From NCBI GenBank assembly GCA_015654985.1, contig JAATFW010000089.1, forward strand, positions 1 to 32,952: 32,952 bases of DNA, read 5' to 3'. Below the pieces are notes generated by a model. It searched no databases. It was not told the DNA's origin and saw only the letters and a program-made list of their open reading frames with translations. The stretch comes from Sphingobacteriales bacterium (GTDB lineage: Bacteria; Bacteroidota; Bacteroidia; Sphingobacteriales; Sphingobacteriaceae). The translations under genes were made by a program, and so were the position numbers. Of this stretch, positions 23,963 to 32,622 are shown piece after piece (the stretch's first letter is position 1; each line of letters opens with the position of its first letter).

Positions 23963-25381
23963 TTAGCGGGTAACTTCAGATTCGTATTTTTTACCAAAGC
24001 GATCGGTAGCCACAACCTTAATTGTTTTTACTTCCGTCGATGCATGTACAAGAAAGAGGTGATTTGTTTTATGCGGTTCTATCCACGCACGTCTGTCGGC
24101 AGGTAGTTTATCACCTTTATATAGTATCAATGAAAGCGGATCAAATCCCTTAACCTGTTCCGGAGCTCCCATGTATTTATCGTCGGCCCACCACTCCACT
24201 TTCCATTCAGGATCCCAGTTCCAGACATTAGCTATTACGCGTGTCTGGCCATTCAGATCTTCAATATTAACGCTTAACTGATAATCCCGGTCATGGCCGG
24301 TTGATTTGTAATGCCATTTAAGATCATTGCCGTCAACTTCATAAACGCCGTAACCACGGGGTGTGCCATCGCCACATACCGGTCCTGTCCACCAGGCTCC
24401 GCAAACGGTTCCGTGATTATGCTCAAAAATCTCGTTCTTAATAGTATTGATATTATAATGAGTATGTCCGGACATAATATGAACATTTTTGAACGAAGCC
24501 AGCAAAGCATAGAGATCTTCGTTGTTTTTGACGGCATTATGTACGGGAATATGAAGGCAGATAATAATCAGAGAATCTTTTCCGACATGTTCAAGATCAA
24601 GCTTTAACCAGTCCAGTTGCTGCTGTGTAATATAGCCATCATAGTTTCTTTCCGTTCCCAGATACCTTACGTCATCCAGAACTATATAATGCGCCCTGCC
24701 CCTGTTAAACGAATAGTAAGTTGGCCCATACAGACTTTGAAATGTATCATCCGAGCTTTCATCACCCCCTTTATTATAATCCATGTCGTGGTTGCCAAGA
24801 GCCTGAAAAAATGGGATATTCATTTTTTCTACCGCCTCGTTATACTGTCTAAATAAAGAATGGTTATCCCAGACCAGGTCTCCGACACTTATGCCGTGTA
24901 TTAAAGCTCCCGCTCCAAGCGACTGAACAAACTGCTGTACATCGGGAACTGAAGTACTCAGCATCTGGCCGACATCGTTGTTGTCTTTAACCTGGGGATC
25001 TGCCCATATGATAAATTGATGACGGGTATCGTCTTTCTTAAGAGGAACGAGATGAAAATCGTAAGGCTTTTTATTATCAGTGATCGTGTGATAAAACCTT
25101 GCTATACTTTTCTCCCGGGGAAATTCATATCCCGGCGGAACTGATACAAATACAAATTGTGCCTCCTTGTTATAAGGGAGTTCATAACGGCCGTCAGAAT
25201 TAGTAAAAGCCACACTAAACCCATCGGAGACTGTTACTCTTTTCAGCTTTTTATTGCCAGCCGTTACAGTCCCACTGATCTTCTGTACGGAGGCAGCAGC
25301 AAATAAGTTGCCGGGTTTAGAGGAAAATACAAGTCCTCCTGAAATCAGTGAAACTGTCTTAATGAAAAATCTTCTGTTCAT
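23963..25381 (-). CDS. Calcineurin-like metallophosphoesterase with N- and C-terminal extra domains
   Basis: 472 residues. The start MNRRFFIK followed by a hydrophobic stretch and LFAAAS resembles a twin-arginine (Tat) signal. Residues about 35-112 form a beta-rich domain (ISGTVTAG...NSDGRYELPY), as in MetallophosN. The catalytic core has D128-P-Q130, G167-D168, G196-N-H-D199, H277 and G305-H-T-H308; a glutamine takes the place of the usual histidine in the first motif. Residues about 330-472 match the MetallophosC-type domain. The family cleaves phosphomonoesters or phosphodiesters. It lies between PLD-like and GlpQ genes, 31 and 15 bases away, and probably removes or opens a phosphate group of the same substrate. 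Exact reaction unknown. Confidence 0.88.
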   Translation of the reverse strand: MNRRFFIKTVSLISGGLVFSSKPGNLFAAASVQKISGTVTAGNKKLKRVTVSDGFSVAFTNSDGRYELPYNKEAQFVFVSVPPGYEFPREKSIARFYHTITDNKKPYDFHLVPLKKDDTRHQFIIWADPQVKDNNDVGQMLSTSVPDVQQFVQSLGAGALIHGISVGDLVWDNHSLFRQYNEAVEKMNIPFFQALGNHDMDYNKGGDESSDDTFQSLYGPTYYSFNRGRAHYIVLDDVRYLGTERNYDGYITQQQLDWLKLDLEHVGKDSLIIICLHIPVHNAVKNNEDLYALLASFKNVHIMSGHTHYNINTIKNEIFEHNHGTVCGAWWTGPVCGDGTPRGYGVYEVDGNDLKWHYKSTGHDRDYQLSVNIEDLNGQTRVIANVWNWDPEWKVEWWADDKYMGAPEQVKGFDPLSLILYKGDKLPADRRAWIEPHKTNHLFLVHASTEVKTIKVVATDRFGKKYESEVTR

Positions 25382-25412
25382 TTTTATTTAATCTGAAAAA
25401 TCATGAAAGGGG

Positions 25413-26576
25413 TTAATTTATGCCAGGTAACTTCTTCATTTCATTGTAATAACTTATATAAGAATTATATAAACTACTATAGTTTTTAAGCATTAAAAGG
25501 GTTTCATTATTATTACGCAACGCATTGGTGGTATAGTTATGGCTTCCGGTGGCAATAATTGTACACTGTTCTCCTTTATACTTCCCCTCAATGAGCAAAA
25601 ACTTAGAGTGGATATTGGTTTTTGAGATGTTATATATCTTTATAAACGCTCCTCTCGTTTGCATATTTTTAAGCACTGTTTGCACTTCATCGTCTATTTT
25701 GTCTTTTACCACCACCTCAACTTTTGCACCGGAGGATAATAAATCGCTTAATTTATTTGCTACATTAATTCGTGATACCACCCAATCAGACATACCAACA
25801 CGAATGGTTGCTGTAGCGGGATCTGTAATATTATTAAGAATTTCAATAATCGTGTCGTCTCCATATGAAGCGCCATTCCTTCTCTTAGGGAAGAAGAAGG
25901 CAGTTATTCCATCAGTAGTGCCGTTGTATTCCCGGTAATAAAAATCTTCCATGTCGCCGGAAGCCTTAGCTCTCACATCATTCCAATAAGTGAGGTATGC
26001 ATTATAGAGTCCCTCATTACTCAGGGTTACGGCATCCTGTATTTTTTTGGAATCATCAACTGTGAAATTATGCGACGTCTGAAATATAACATTTGCAGCT
26101 TTGCCCTGATCCGTATTAAGTTCGGAGAACAGGACGAATTTATTATGGCTGATAGAAGACGTATTCACATCATTGGTAACTACAACTACTTCGGAACCGG
26201 CCTTAATAGAACTTTTCAACGACGTTATAGCTGATGAATTTTGTAAAATAGTCTCATCTACACTCATGTCAATCAGAATATGAAGTGCAACACCGCGCCC
26301 GGCAGCTCCTTTCAGAGCCCCGATTACCCCACTATGGTCAAAGCCATATACCGATAAGTAAATGCTGGCGTTGTCGGGAGTGGCTTCAATCATACCAATT
26401 AGCTTATCCATAATTATCGGCGATGCCTGTGCATTAGAGACTTTTGCTAACTCAGTAAAATAAACGCCAGGGAGATTTACATTGACAGAAGTATCAGCAG
26501 GCTGTTTATTAGTATTTTTCTTACAGGAGACAAAGACTAAAAGTACTATAAAAAGATTATAAACAATTTTTTTCAT
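25413..26576 (-). CDS. PLD-like phosphodiesterase lipoprotein
   Basis: 387 residues from ATG 26576. The N-terminus is a lipoprotein signal with Cys18 (VLLVFVSCKK). Two phospholipase-D-like halves follow. The first has H144-N-K146 with a serine where the motif aspartate is expected (151), then T-S-H-N at 167-170. The second has H323-S-K325 with glutamate at 330, then G-S-H-N at 344-347. PLD enzymes cleave phosphodiester bonds through the two histidines; both are kept, so activity is plausible. An ATG 37 codons earlier overlaps the preceding gene and lacks a signal peptide, so it was rejected. It sits in the glpT-susCD-glpQ operon, 28 bases after the DUF5689 gene. Candidate substrates are phospholipids, glycerophosphodiesters or teichoic-acid-like polymers; a nuclease role cannot be excluded. 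Confidence 0.8.
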   Translation of the reverse strand: MKKIVYNLFIVLLVFVSCKKNTNKQPADTSVNVNLPGVYFTELAKVSNAQASPIIMDKLIGMIEATPDNASIYLSVYGFDHSGVIGALKGAAGRGVALHILIDMSVDETILQNSSAITSLKSSIKAGSEVVVVTNDVNTSSISHNKFVLFSELNTDQGKAANVIFQTSHNFTVDDSKKIQDAVTLSNEGLYNAYLTYWNDVRAKASGDMEDFYYREYNGTTDGITAFFFPKRRNGASYGDDTIIEILNNITDPATATIRVGMSDWVVSRINVANKLSDLLSSGAKVEVVVKDKIDDEVQTVLKNMQTRGAFIKIYNISKTNIHSKFLLIEGKYKGEQCTIIATGSHNYTTNALRNNNETLLMLKNYSSLYNSYISYYNEMKKLPGIN

Positions 26577-26604
26577 ATTAAAATCTCTATCAAAGTATTT
26601 AACC

Positions 26605-27870
26605 TCAATATCCCTGATAAATGGCAAAGTCATCAATACCCAAACGTCCGTTATATATTGTTGGAATACTGGTTGGACCGAGCCCAAGTTTAAAAATCCG
26701 GAACCTCACAGGCCCTTTAATATCCATTAGAAAAGTAGCCTGCTTAGGCGCAGTACTTGTACTGGTTGGCAAAGGATCTGATATAATATCCCCCGTTTGG
26801 TGCCATGTTACTCCCTGATCTGTTGAATATTCTAAAATGAATGATGATGATGCATCAGTATAATAACACCCATACCAGAAGGTTACTTTTGTCGCTCCAT
26901 TTGTTAGATCATAATTCATTTGGAGATAACAGGGAGTCGCATCTGTCAGGCCTTGCTGGAAACGTATTGACTGGGTCCCTGAAACAATCCTGTCGCGGCC
27001 TGCTGTATTACCTAATAAACACTGCTCCAGCCGCCAGCTCCCGGTTTTAAGATCAATACTTTTCCCTGCGTAGGTGCCTTTAAGGGAGAAGTCAGGCGAT
27101 TCAAAATCCTCGGGATATCCGGGATAAATAGGGCCGCTGGGATTCAGCATATCACCAATCGTACGTAACCGCAACTGCTGGGTTTCACTATTGGCCATAT
27201 AAGGAATACCTATAAAAGTCGCACTGGGAGCTATGTTCAGATCTGCAAAAGCTGAATTAGATTCGGTATACAGATTATAAGATGAATTAGCCCCATCACT
27301 TATAGTTTTATTACCCGAAAAAGTCTCATTAACAGGAAATGGCGTTACATCTGCAGTAATACTTATCAAAGTATTTTCGTAATTATAAAAGTTCTTAGTC
27401 AGTTCCGAAATGGAGACCGGCCGGGTGATTACAGTTTGGTTACTTGATATTTTGTTTACATTAGAACCATTCAACCCGGTAACAATCAAAGGCCCGGCAG
27501 ATCTGGAAAGAGTTGTACCATTAAGTTCAACTACAACAGAATCGCCCACCACCAGACTAGAAGCAGTAGTCTGATCTAATGCAAGTACAAGACCACGAAC
27601 AAGACCACGCCACCTGTTCTGTATTACCACATAACCGTCAGGAAGATTATGGGAGGAAGCATCCGAAACGACAATTCCAGCAGTCAGATGGGCTCCTGCC
27701 AGCGTTTGAGGCCCGAGCTTAACATCAGCATCTTTATAAGCAGCCCGGACAACATATACAGATGCCATCGGATTCAGTACCCCTTCGGCCGCATTAAAAT
27801 TCTCTTTAAGACATGACGATAAGCTAAAAACACTTATCAATATAGTCAAAAAATAAAATACCTTTTTCAT
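26605..27870 (-). CDS. DUF5689-type surface lipoprotein
   Basis: 421 residues with lipobox SLSSC (Cys20), followed by L-K-E, an acidic-containing tail like those of surface-exposed Bacteroidota lipoproteins. Residues about 35-240 have the beta-rich OB-like pattern of DUF5689 (AGIVVSDASSHNLPDGYVVIQ, VGDSVVVELNG, LRTIGDM). Residues about 255-421 look like a jelly-roll or MAM-like carbohydrate/ligand-binding domain (EDFESPDFSLKGTYAGKS, TKVTFWYGCYY, GIDDFAIYQGY). No catalytic motif is visible. Genes of this type usually follow susCD and are thought to be accessory substrate-binding proteins (SusE/F-like role). It starts 22 bases after susD. Confidence 0.78.
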   Translation of the reverse strand: MKKVFYFLTILISVFSLSSCLKENFNAAEGVLNPMASVYVVRAAYKDADVKLGPQTLAGAHLTAGIVVSDASSHNLPDGYVVIQNRWRGLVRGLVLALDQTTASSLVVGDSVVVELNGTTLSRSAGPLIVTGLNGSNVNKISSNQTVITRPVSISELTKNFYNYENTLISITADVTPFPVNETFSGNKTISDGANSSYNLYTESNSAFADLNIAPSATFIGIPYMANSETQQLRLRTIGDMLNPSGPIYPGYPEDFESPDFSLKGTYAGKSIDLKTGSWRLEQCLLGNTAGRDRIVSGTQSIRFQQGLTDATPCYLQMNYDLTNGATKVTFWYGCYYTDASSSFILEYSTDQGVTWHQTGDIISDPLPTSTSTAPKQATFLMDIKGPVRFRIFKLGLGPTSIPTIYNGRLGIDDFAIYQGY

Positions 27871-27892
27871 CTTACATTAAGTTACTAATGAA

Positions 27893-29356
27893 TTAATCGG
27901 GTGTATTCCACCATACCTTTATATTGATATCATCACCGCCTATGGCGTTAACAGCCTCCTGATAATTAACGGGATTTGTAGCCTGGGTATTAATAGGATA
28001 CCTGAACCTGGAAGGCATTTGCCCGTTATTTTGCACACCGGGACCTATTGGAAGCACGGGATGTCTGGTCCGTCTGAATTCAGACCAGGACTGAAAATCG
28101 GTAAAGAACAGGGTATAGTATTTCTGAAGCAGAATCTGATCCATTTTCTCATCAAATGATCCTGCATCATTCCATTTAACATCCTCTTTATCCAGATGCC
28201 CGGTTGGCATTGCTACATCCCACATTGTAATTGCGCTCTCCACACCTTTATCATAAAAGGATTTGGGAGAACCACTGATGTATTCTTTTAAGGCCGCCTC
28301 CGCAAGGATAAACTGCAGTTCAGCATAATTCAGAATATTGCCTAAGCGACGTTCTGATTTCAGAGCACTTAATAATGTCGACATAATTTCAGGCACTTGC
28401 CCTGTAGCATATCCACTGGACATCCCTATGTATCCTCCACCAACTGTCGTCGCCCATTTGGTCAGACGGGGATCCTGCCAGGCATTCAGGTTATTAATAA
28501 AAAACTCCGTATAACCTTTTCCTCCGCTAAAATCAAGATCACGATAATTCGCAAACTCAGAGATAAGCGGAGTAGTACCACCTATGGGAAGAATAGCAGA
28601 TTCAGCATTACTCGTAAATACAGGATATTTTGCGCTGTTGGTATTTATAATCTCGTTAATTTTGGCTATGGCACCTGATTCAGCTTTTCCGGAGACACGC
28701 AGCAGCAAACGCAAATAAAGCGAATTCCCAAATTTTCTCCAATTTACCGCGAGACCACCATATAAAGGATCAAGAGATTTTTGGTCTTCCGGAAAGTCTG
28801 TATTTTCAGTTAACAATGTATTGGCCTCTTCCAGCTTCCTGAAAAGATCCTGATAAATATCTTTCTGTTTGTCAAACCTAGGCTGCACGAGCGCTTCTTT
28901 TCCCATATTCGATTGAAAATAAGGCACATCGCCATACATGTCTGTTATCATCGAACTTACCCATGTATCCAGGATGAGACCTATAGCCATAAAAGTTTTA
29001 TATGCTGGCTGTTTGGTAATATTTGCGCTGGTATACATATCCCTGAAGTTCGTCAGTTGCAGATACCAGTTTCTCCACATGTAGTCAGATTCACTGGGTT
29101 TAATTTCATATCGATGAAAATCTCTTGATTCTGAAGTTGTTACATGAACCTGCATCAATTCATTACTTATTCGCAATGCGCGGGTGAGATCGCTGTTGAC
29201 AACTGCAAGTAAGGCCGGGGCTAAAAGAGCCTCAGGTGTAGCTGCTGCAGTACCATTAGGATTTTTGTTAATTTCTGCAAAATCCTTAGTACAAGATGGG
29301 CTGAATATGGTTATTGCCAATGTAACAATCCATATAAAGTTCCTTATATTTTTCAT
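27893..29356 (-). CDS. susD: SusD/RagB-family outer-membrane lipoprotein
   Basis: 487 residues. The signal ends SPSC followed by T-K-D-F, matching a surface-export tail. Residues 30-60 have the NKNPNGTAAATPEALLAPAL opening of the SusD-like type 2 group; TPR-like helices include YKTFMAIGLILDTWVSSMITDMYGDVPYFQ and LNYAELQFILAEAALKEY; the C-terminal LFFTDFQSWSEFRRTRHPVL motif is typical. SusD proteins form the lid over SusC and bind the substrate. It begins 11 bases after susC. The ligand here is not a known glycan; the operon points to a glycerophosphate compound. Confidence 0.92.
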   Translation of the reverse strand: MKNIRNFIWIVTLAITIFSPSCTKDFAEINKNPNGTAAATPEALLAPALLAVVNSDLTRALRISNELMQVHVTTSESRDFHRYEIKPSESDYMWRNWYLQLTNFRDMYTSANITKQPAYKTFMAIGLILDTWVSSMITDMYGDVPYFQSNMGKEALVQPRFDKQKDIYQDLFRKLEEANTLLTENTDFPEDQKSLDPLYGGLAVNWRKFGNSLYLRLLLRVSGKAESGAIAKINEIINTNSAKYPVFTSNAESAILPIGGTTPLISEFANYRDLDFSGGKGYTEFFINNLNAWQDPRLTKWATTVGGGYIGMSSGYATGQVPEIMSTLLSALKSERRLGNILNYAELQFILAEAALKEYISGSPKSFYDKGVESAITMWDVAMPTGHLDKEDVKWNDAGSFDEKMDQILLQKYYTLFFTDFQSWSEFRRTRHPVLPIGPGVQNNGQMPSRFRYPINTQATNPVNYQEAVNAIGGDDINIKVWWNTPD

Positions 29357-29367
29357 AATTCTATTCT

Positions 29368-32300
29368 TTATAAACTTAAGTTCAAGTTAATCCCAACAGT
29401 TCGGGTAGAAGGAAACTGCGCTATTTCTGAACCCTGGGTAATTTCTCCGTCTGCAAGCGTTCCAAATTCGGGGTCAAACGCCGGCCACTTAGAGAAAACC
29501 AGCAAATCCCTTCCATATATACCAATTGTTGCTTTTTGGATTTTTAATCTGCGAACTAATTTTGGAGGCAACGTATAATCAAACCGGGCCTCCCTCAATT
29601 TAATATAATCGGTCCTGAACATATTAGCCTCCAGGTTATCTCTTTGAAAATGAGCAAAATAGTAATCTCCAATATTTGTTGCCACTACATCATTTTTGCG
29701 GTATGTGCCGTCATCATTCTTAATCACACCATTGCCAATAATTCCATTATACCTTCCGGGAATTGTTTCTTTCAGTTTCCCCTCTTCAGCCAAAACAGCA
29801 TGGGTAAGAGAATAGGCCCATCCGCCAATCTGCCCGTCAAAAAGGAAACTAAACCCGAACTGTTTATAATTAAACTGATTTCCTAATCCAAACTTCCATT
29901 TTGGCACGTAATTTCCCAAATAAAGCAGGGAATCGCCTAATAAAGGATAACCGTTTTCATAAACTATCTGGCCATCAGGAGAACGAACATACCCAAGTCC
30001 GTACATATCCCCCAGGCTTCCTCCCGTACGAGCTTCGACAGACCCGCGGCTTCCAAAAACGGTAGTCAGCACTTTCTGATCACCAGGAATGCTGATAACT
30101 TTATTGCGGTTTGACGAAAAATTCCCGTATGTTTTCCAATTTAATCCATTTTTCGATTTAAGGGGCGTCCCGTTTATCTGAACTTCCAGACCCTTGTTCT
30201 GAATATTTCCTGCATTCACTACCATTAAAGCATAACCGCTTGACAGATCAACGGGACCTTGCACGATCTGATCGAAAGTATTATTCTTATAAACTGAAAG
30301 ATCTAATCCTATCCTGCTTTTAAATAAACGAACATCGGCTCCAAGCTCAAGACTCCTGGTTCTCAAAGGTTTCAGATCTTCATTAGGGATAACTGTGGGA
30401 TTGGATAAACCTCCGGGAAAATAAACATCAGAATTATAAGTATAAGACGTTAAGTAGGGGGTTGCTGATCCGCTTCCAACTTCCGCCCATGAAGCCCGAA
30501 GCTTGGCAAAAGAAATCGCTTCAGGTAAAGTAAAAGCATCCGACAGAACGGCACTAAGATTAACTGACGGATAAAAGAAAGGTTTCGCACCGGTTGCTAT
30601 ATTCGGGTTAACCAGAGTACTGGTCCAGTCTATACGAGAAGTTATATCAAGATACAGATAGTTTTTATAACTTATAGAGCCAAGTCCGTACAAACCATTC
30701 ACTGAGTACCGCGAACGATAAGGTCTCGATTCTATATTGAGCTTACTGTTCGACAGATTGAATATGCCTGGAAATAAAAGCTTCTCTGCCCGGTATTCAT
30801 CTCTCCGGTACCGGTTATTCATTAAACTCCCACCTACAGAAACATTGTAATTAAACAGGGAATTCTTTTTTTCGCCATTATATCTTAGTAAAAAATCACT
30901 GTTAATTTCCTGAGTAATAATATCCTGTTCGCGATACATTCCATCAGCGTATTTTTGAGTATTCTTGGGACGCTGCTGAGATCTCTCCTCTGCCATAAAG
31001 TCTACGGCGGTCCTTAACATGAGGCTTAATTTCTCGTTAAAATTATAAGTGGCAGATACATTTCCTACTACTCCATTACGCTTGGATTTGTTCAGCATTT
31101 CATATGCCTGCAAAAAAGGATTATCCAGCTGTAATGAAAATGGCCTGCGCTGTGTAACGCCTTCCTCTCCCGGAATCCAATAATCCTTAAACCAGTTTAT
31201 ATCCATATTAGGAGTAATACCTCTTATGAAATACATAATTGTTTGGTTATTATATCCGGTTGAAGGTAAATTATCGCTCCACCGGTTGTTATAGCTTATT
31301 TTACTGGATATAGATAAATTATCGCTTACTTTATGGTTAAGTTGTAATGCCACTGTATTTCGGTTATAGCCGGTATTTGGCACAATCCAGCTATTAACCA
31401 TATTGGTGTATGACAACCGCGCTGAAGTCTTTTCTGTACCCCCTGAAACAGTTAAACTATTGGTATATGTCTTTGCTATTTCAAAAAAATCTTTCCTGTT
31501 GTCAGGATATGCAACCCAGGGAGTTTTTACAGCCGTACCCGAAGGTATAGCAGTAAGCCGGTACCGGGCGGGATCGTATTGATAATAAAGCTGTCCTTCA
31601 AACTTCGGCCCCCAGGCAGAACTGGAGCTATATGTTCTTGCTCCGTCCTCACTGTCTCCGTACGAATAATATAAATCGCCATTAGCTGCCCGGTCTCCCT
31701 GACCATATTCATACTGGTAATCCGGCCAGCGGTTAATGGCAGCAAATGCAGTATTGGAATTGAAGGAAATTCCGAGGCCTTTCTGCTGGCGGGCCCCCTG
31801 CTTTGTGGTGATTATAACAGCTCCGTTAGCACCGCGGGATCCATATAATGCTGCTGCACCCGGCCCTTTTAATACAGAAACACTTTCAATATCGTCTGGA
31901 TTAATATCCGCGAGGCTCGATCCAAAGTCAACCGGAGAATCAGCGTCAAGATAATTACCATTACCTTTACCCTGTCCTGTCAATTTGCCGCTGCTGCCAC
32001 TTATAACCACTCCGTCTACTACAATCAGGGCTTCACTACTGCCAAGCAACGAATTTTCACCACGAAGTATTATTTTATCGGAGCCAACCGGGCCAGAGCC
32101 CGATTTAATAATATTCAATCCGGCTACCTTTCCGGTCAATGCATCGGTCCAGTTGTTTGACATAGCCTCAGTAAGGTCTCCTCCTTTTACTGTGGTAACA
32201 GAATATCCCAATGATTTTTCTTCACGCTGGATACCAAGTGCCGTCACTACAGCTTCCTGTAACTGGACCGCATCTTCCGTTAACCGAACATTCATTACAG

Positions 32301-32598
32301 TCTGGGTTTTAACTGGCACTTCCGTCGTTTTAAATCCGATAGCTGAAATAACCAACGTTTCATTACCGGCAACAGAAATTGTAAACTGTCCGCTTACATT
32401 GGTCGAGGTTCCTCTCGTTGTTCCCTTTACTCTTACTGAGGCCCCGATAACCGGTAACCCATCAGCCGTACTTTTAACAGTGCCACTGATACGTCGTTGC
32501 TGGCCAAAGCTTACCGAAGCTAAGGCAACAAACAGGAGAAATAGTACCAGTTTCAAGCCGATACCTCTCCCTCGTGAGGAGTGTAGATTTATACGCAT
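29368..32598 (-). CDS. susC: SusC/RagA TonB-linked outer-membrane transporter
   Basis: 1076 residues. After a signal peptide ending SFGQ (residue about 33) comes a carboxypeptidase-regulatory-like domain (RISGTVKSTADGLPVIGASV, about 36-105), then the plug with KSLGYSVTTVKGGDL, KIILRGENSLLG, ALIVVDGVVISG and the family hallmark GPGAAALYGSRGANGAVIIT (about 246-265), then a 22-strand-type beta barrel to the C-terminal aromatic end. SusC imports bulky substrates through the outer membrane using TonB energy. It follows glpT by 24 bases and precedes susD by 11, so all three are in one transcript. The length is usual for the family. Confidence 0.95.
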   Translation of the reverse strand: MRINLHSSRGRGIGLKLVLFLLFVALASVSFGQQRRISGTVKSTADGLPVIGASVRVKGTTRGTSTNVSGQFTISVAGNETLVISAIGFKTTEVPVKTQTVMNVRLTEDAVQLQEAVVTALGIQREEKSLGYSVTTVKGGDLTEAMSNNWTDALTGKVAGLNIIKSGSGPVGSDKIILRGENSLLGSSEALIVVDGVVISGSSGKLTGQGKGNGNYLDADSPVDFGSSLADINPDDIESVSVLKGPGAAALYGSRGANGAVIITTKQGARQQKGLGISFNSNTAFAAINRWPDYQYEYGQGDRAANGDLYYSYGDSEDGARTYSSSSAWGPKFEGQLYYQYDPARYRLTAIPSGTAVKTPWVAYPDNRKDFFEIAKTYTNSLTVSGGTEKTSARLSYTNMVNSWIVPNTGYNRNTVALQLNHKVSDNLSISSKISYNNRWSDNLPSTGYNNQTIMYFIRGITPNMDINWFKDYWIPGEEGVTQRRPFSLQLDNPFLQAYEMLNKSKRNGVVGNVSATYNFNEKLSLMLRTAVDFMAEERSQQRPKNTQKYADGMYREQDIITQEINSDFLLRYNGEKKNSLFNYNVSVGGSLMNNRYRRDEYRAEKLLFPGIFNLSNSKLNIESRPYRSRYSVNGLYGLGSISYKNYLYLDITSRIDWTSTLVNPNIATGAKPFFYPSVNLSAVLSDAFTLPEAISFAKLRASWAEVGSGSATPYLTSYTYNSDVYFPGGLSNPTVIPNEDLKPLRTRSLELGADVRLFKSRIGLDLSVYKNNTFDQIVQGPVDLSSGYALMVVNAGNIQNKGLEVQINGTPLKSKNGLNWKTYGNFSSNRNKVISIPGDQKVLTTVFGSRGSVEARTGGSLGDMYGLGYVRSPDGQIVYENGYPLLGDSLLYLGNYVPKWKFGLGNQFNYKQFGFSFLFDGQIGGWAYSLTHAVLAEEGKLKETIPGRYNGIIGNGVIKNDDGTYRKNDVVATNIGDYYFAHFQRDNLEANMFRTDYIKLREARFDYTLPPKLVRRLKIQKATIGIYGRDLLVFSKWPAFDPEFGTLADGEITQGSEIAQFPSTRTVGINLNLSL

Positions 32599-32622
32599 AT
32601 TTTATCAGTTTGGTTAATTTAT

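Noticed and set aside
26577-26687. Longer start of the PLD-like gene
   Set aside because: It would overlap the DUF5689 gene by 83 bases and bury the lipoprotein signal peptide.
31985-32617. Long plus-strand open frame of 210 codons opposite the N-terminal part of susC
   Set aside because: It is antisense to a certain gene, has no family motif, and its composition (rich in Pro, Thr, Ser) mirrors the susC codon pattern.
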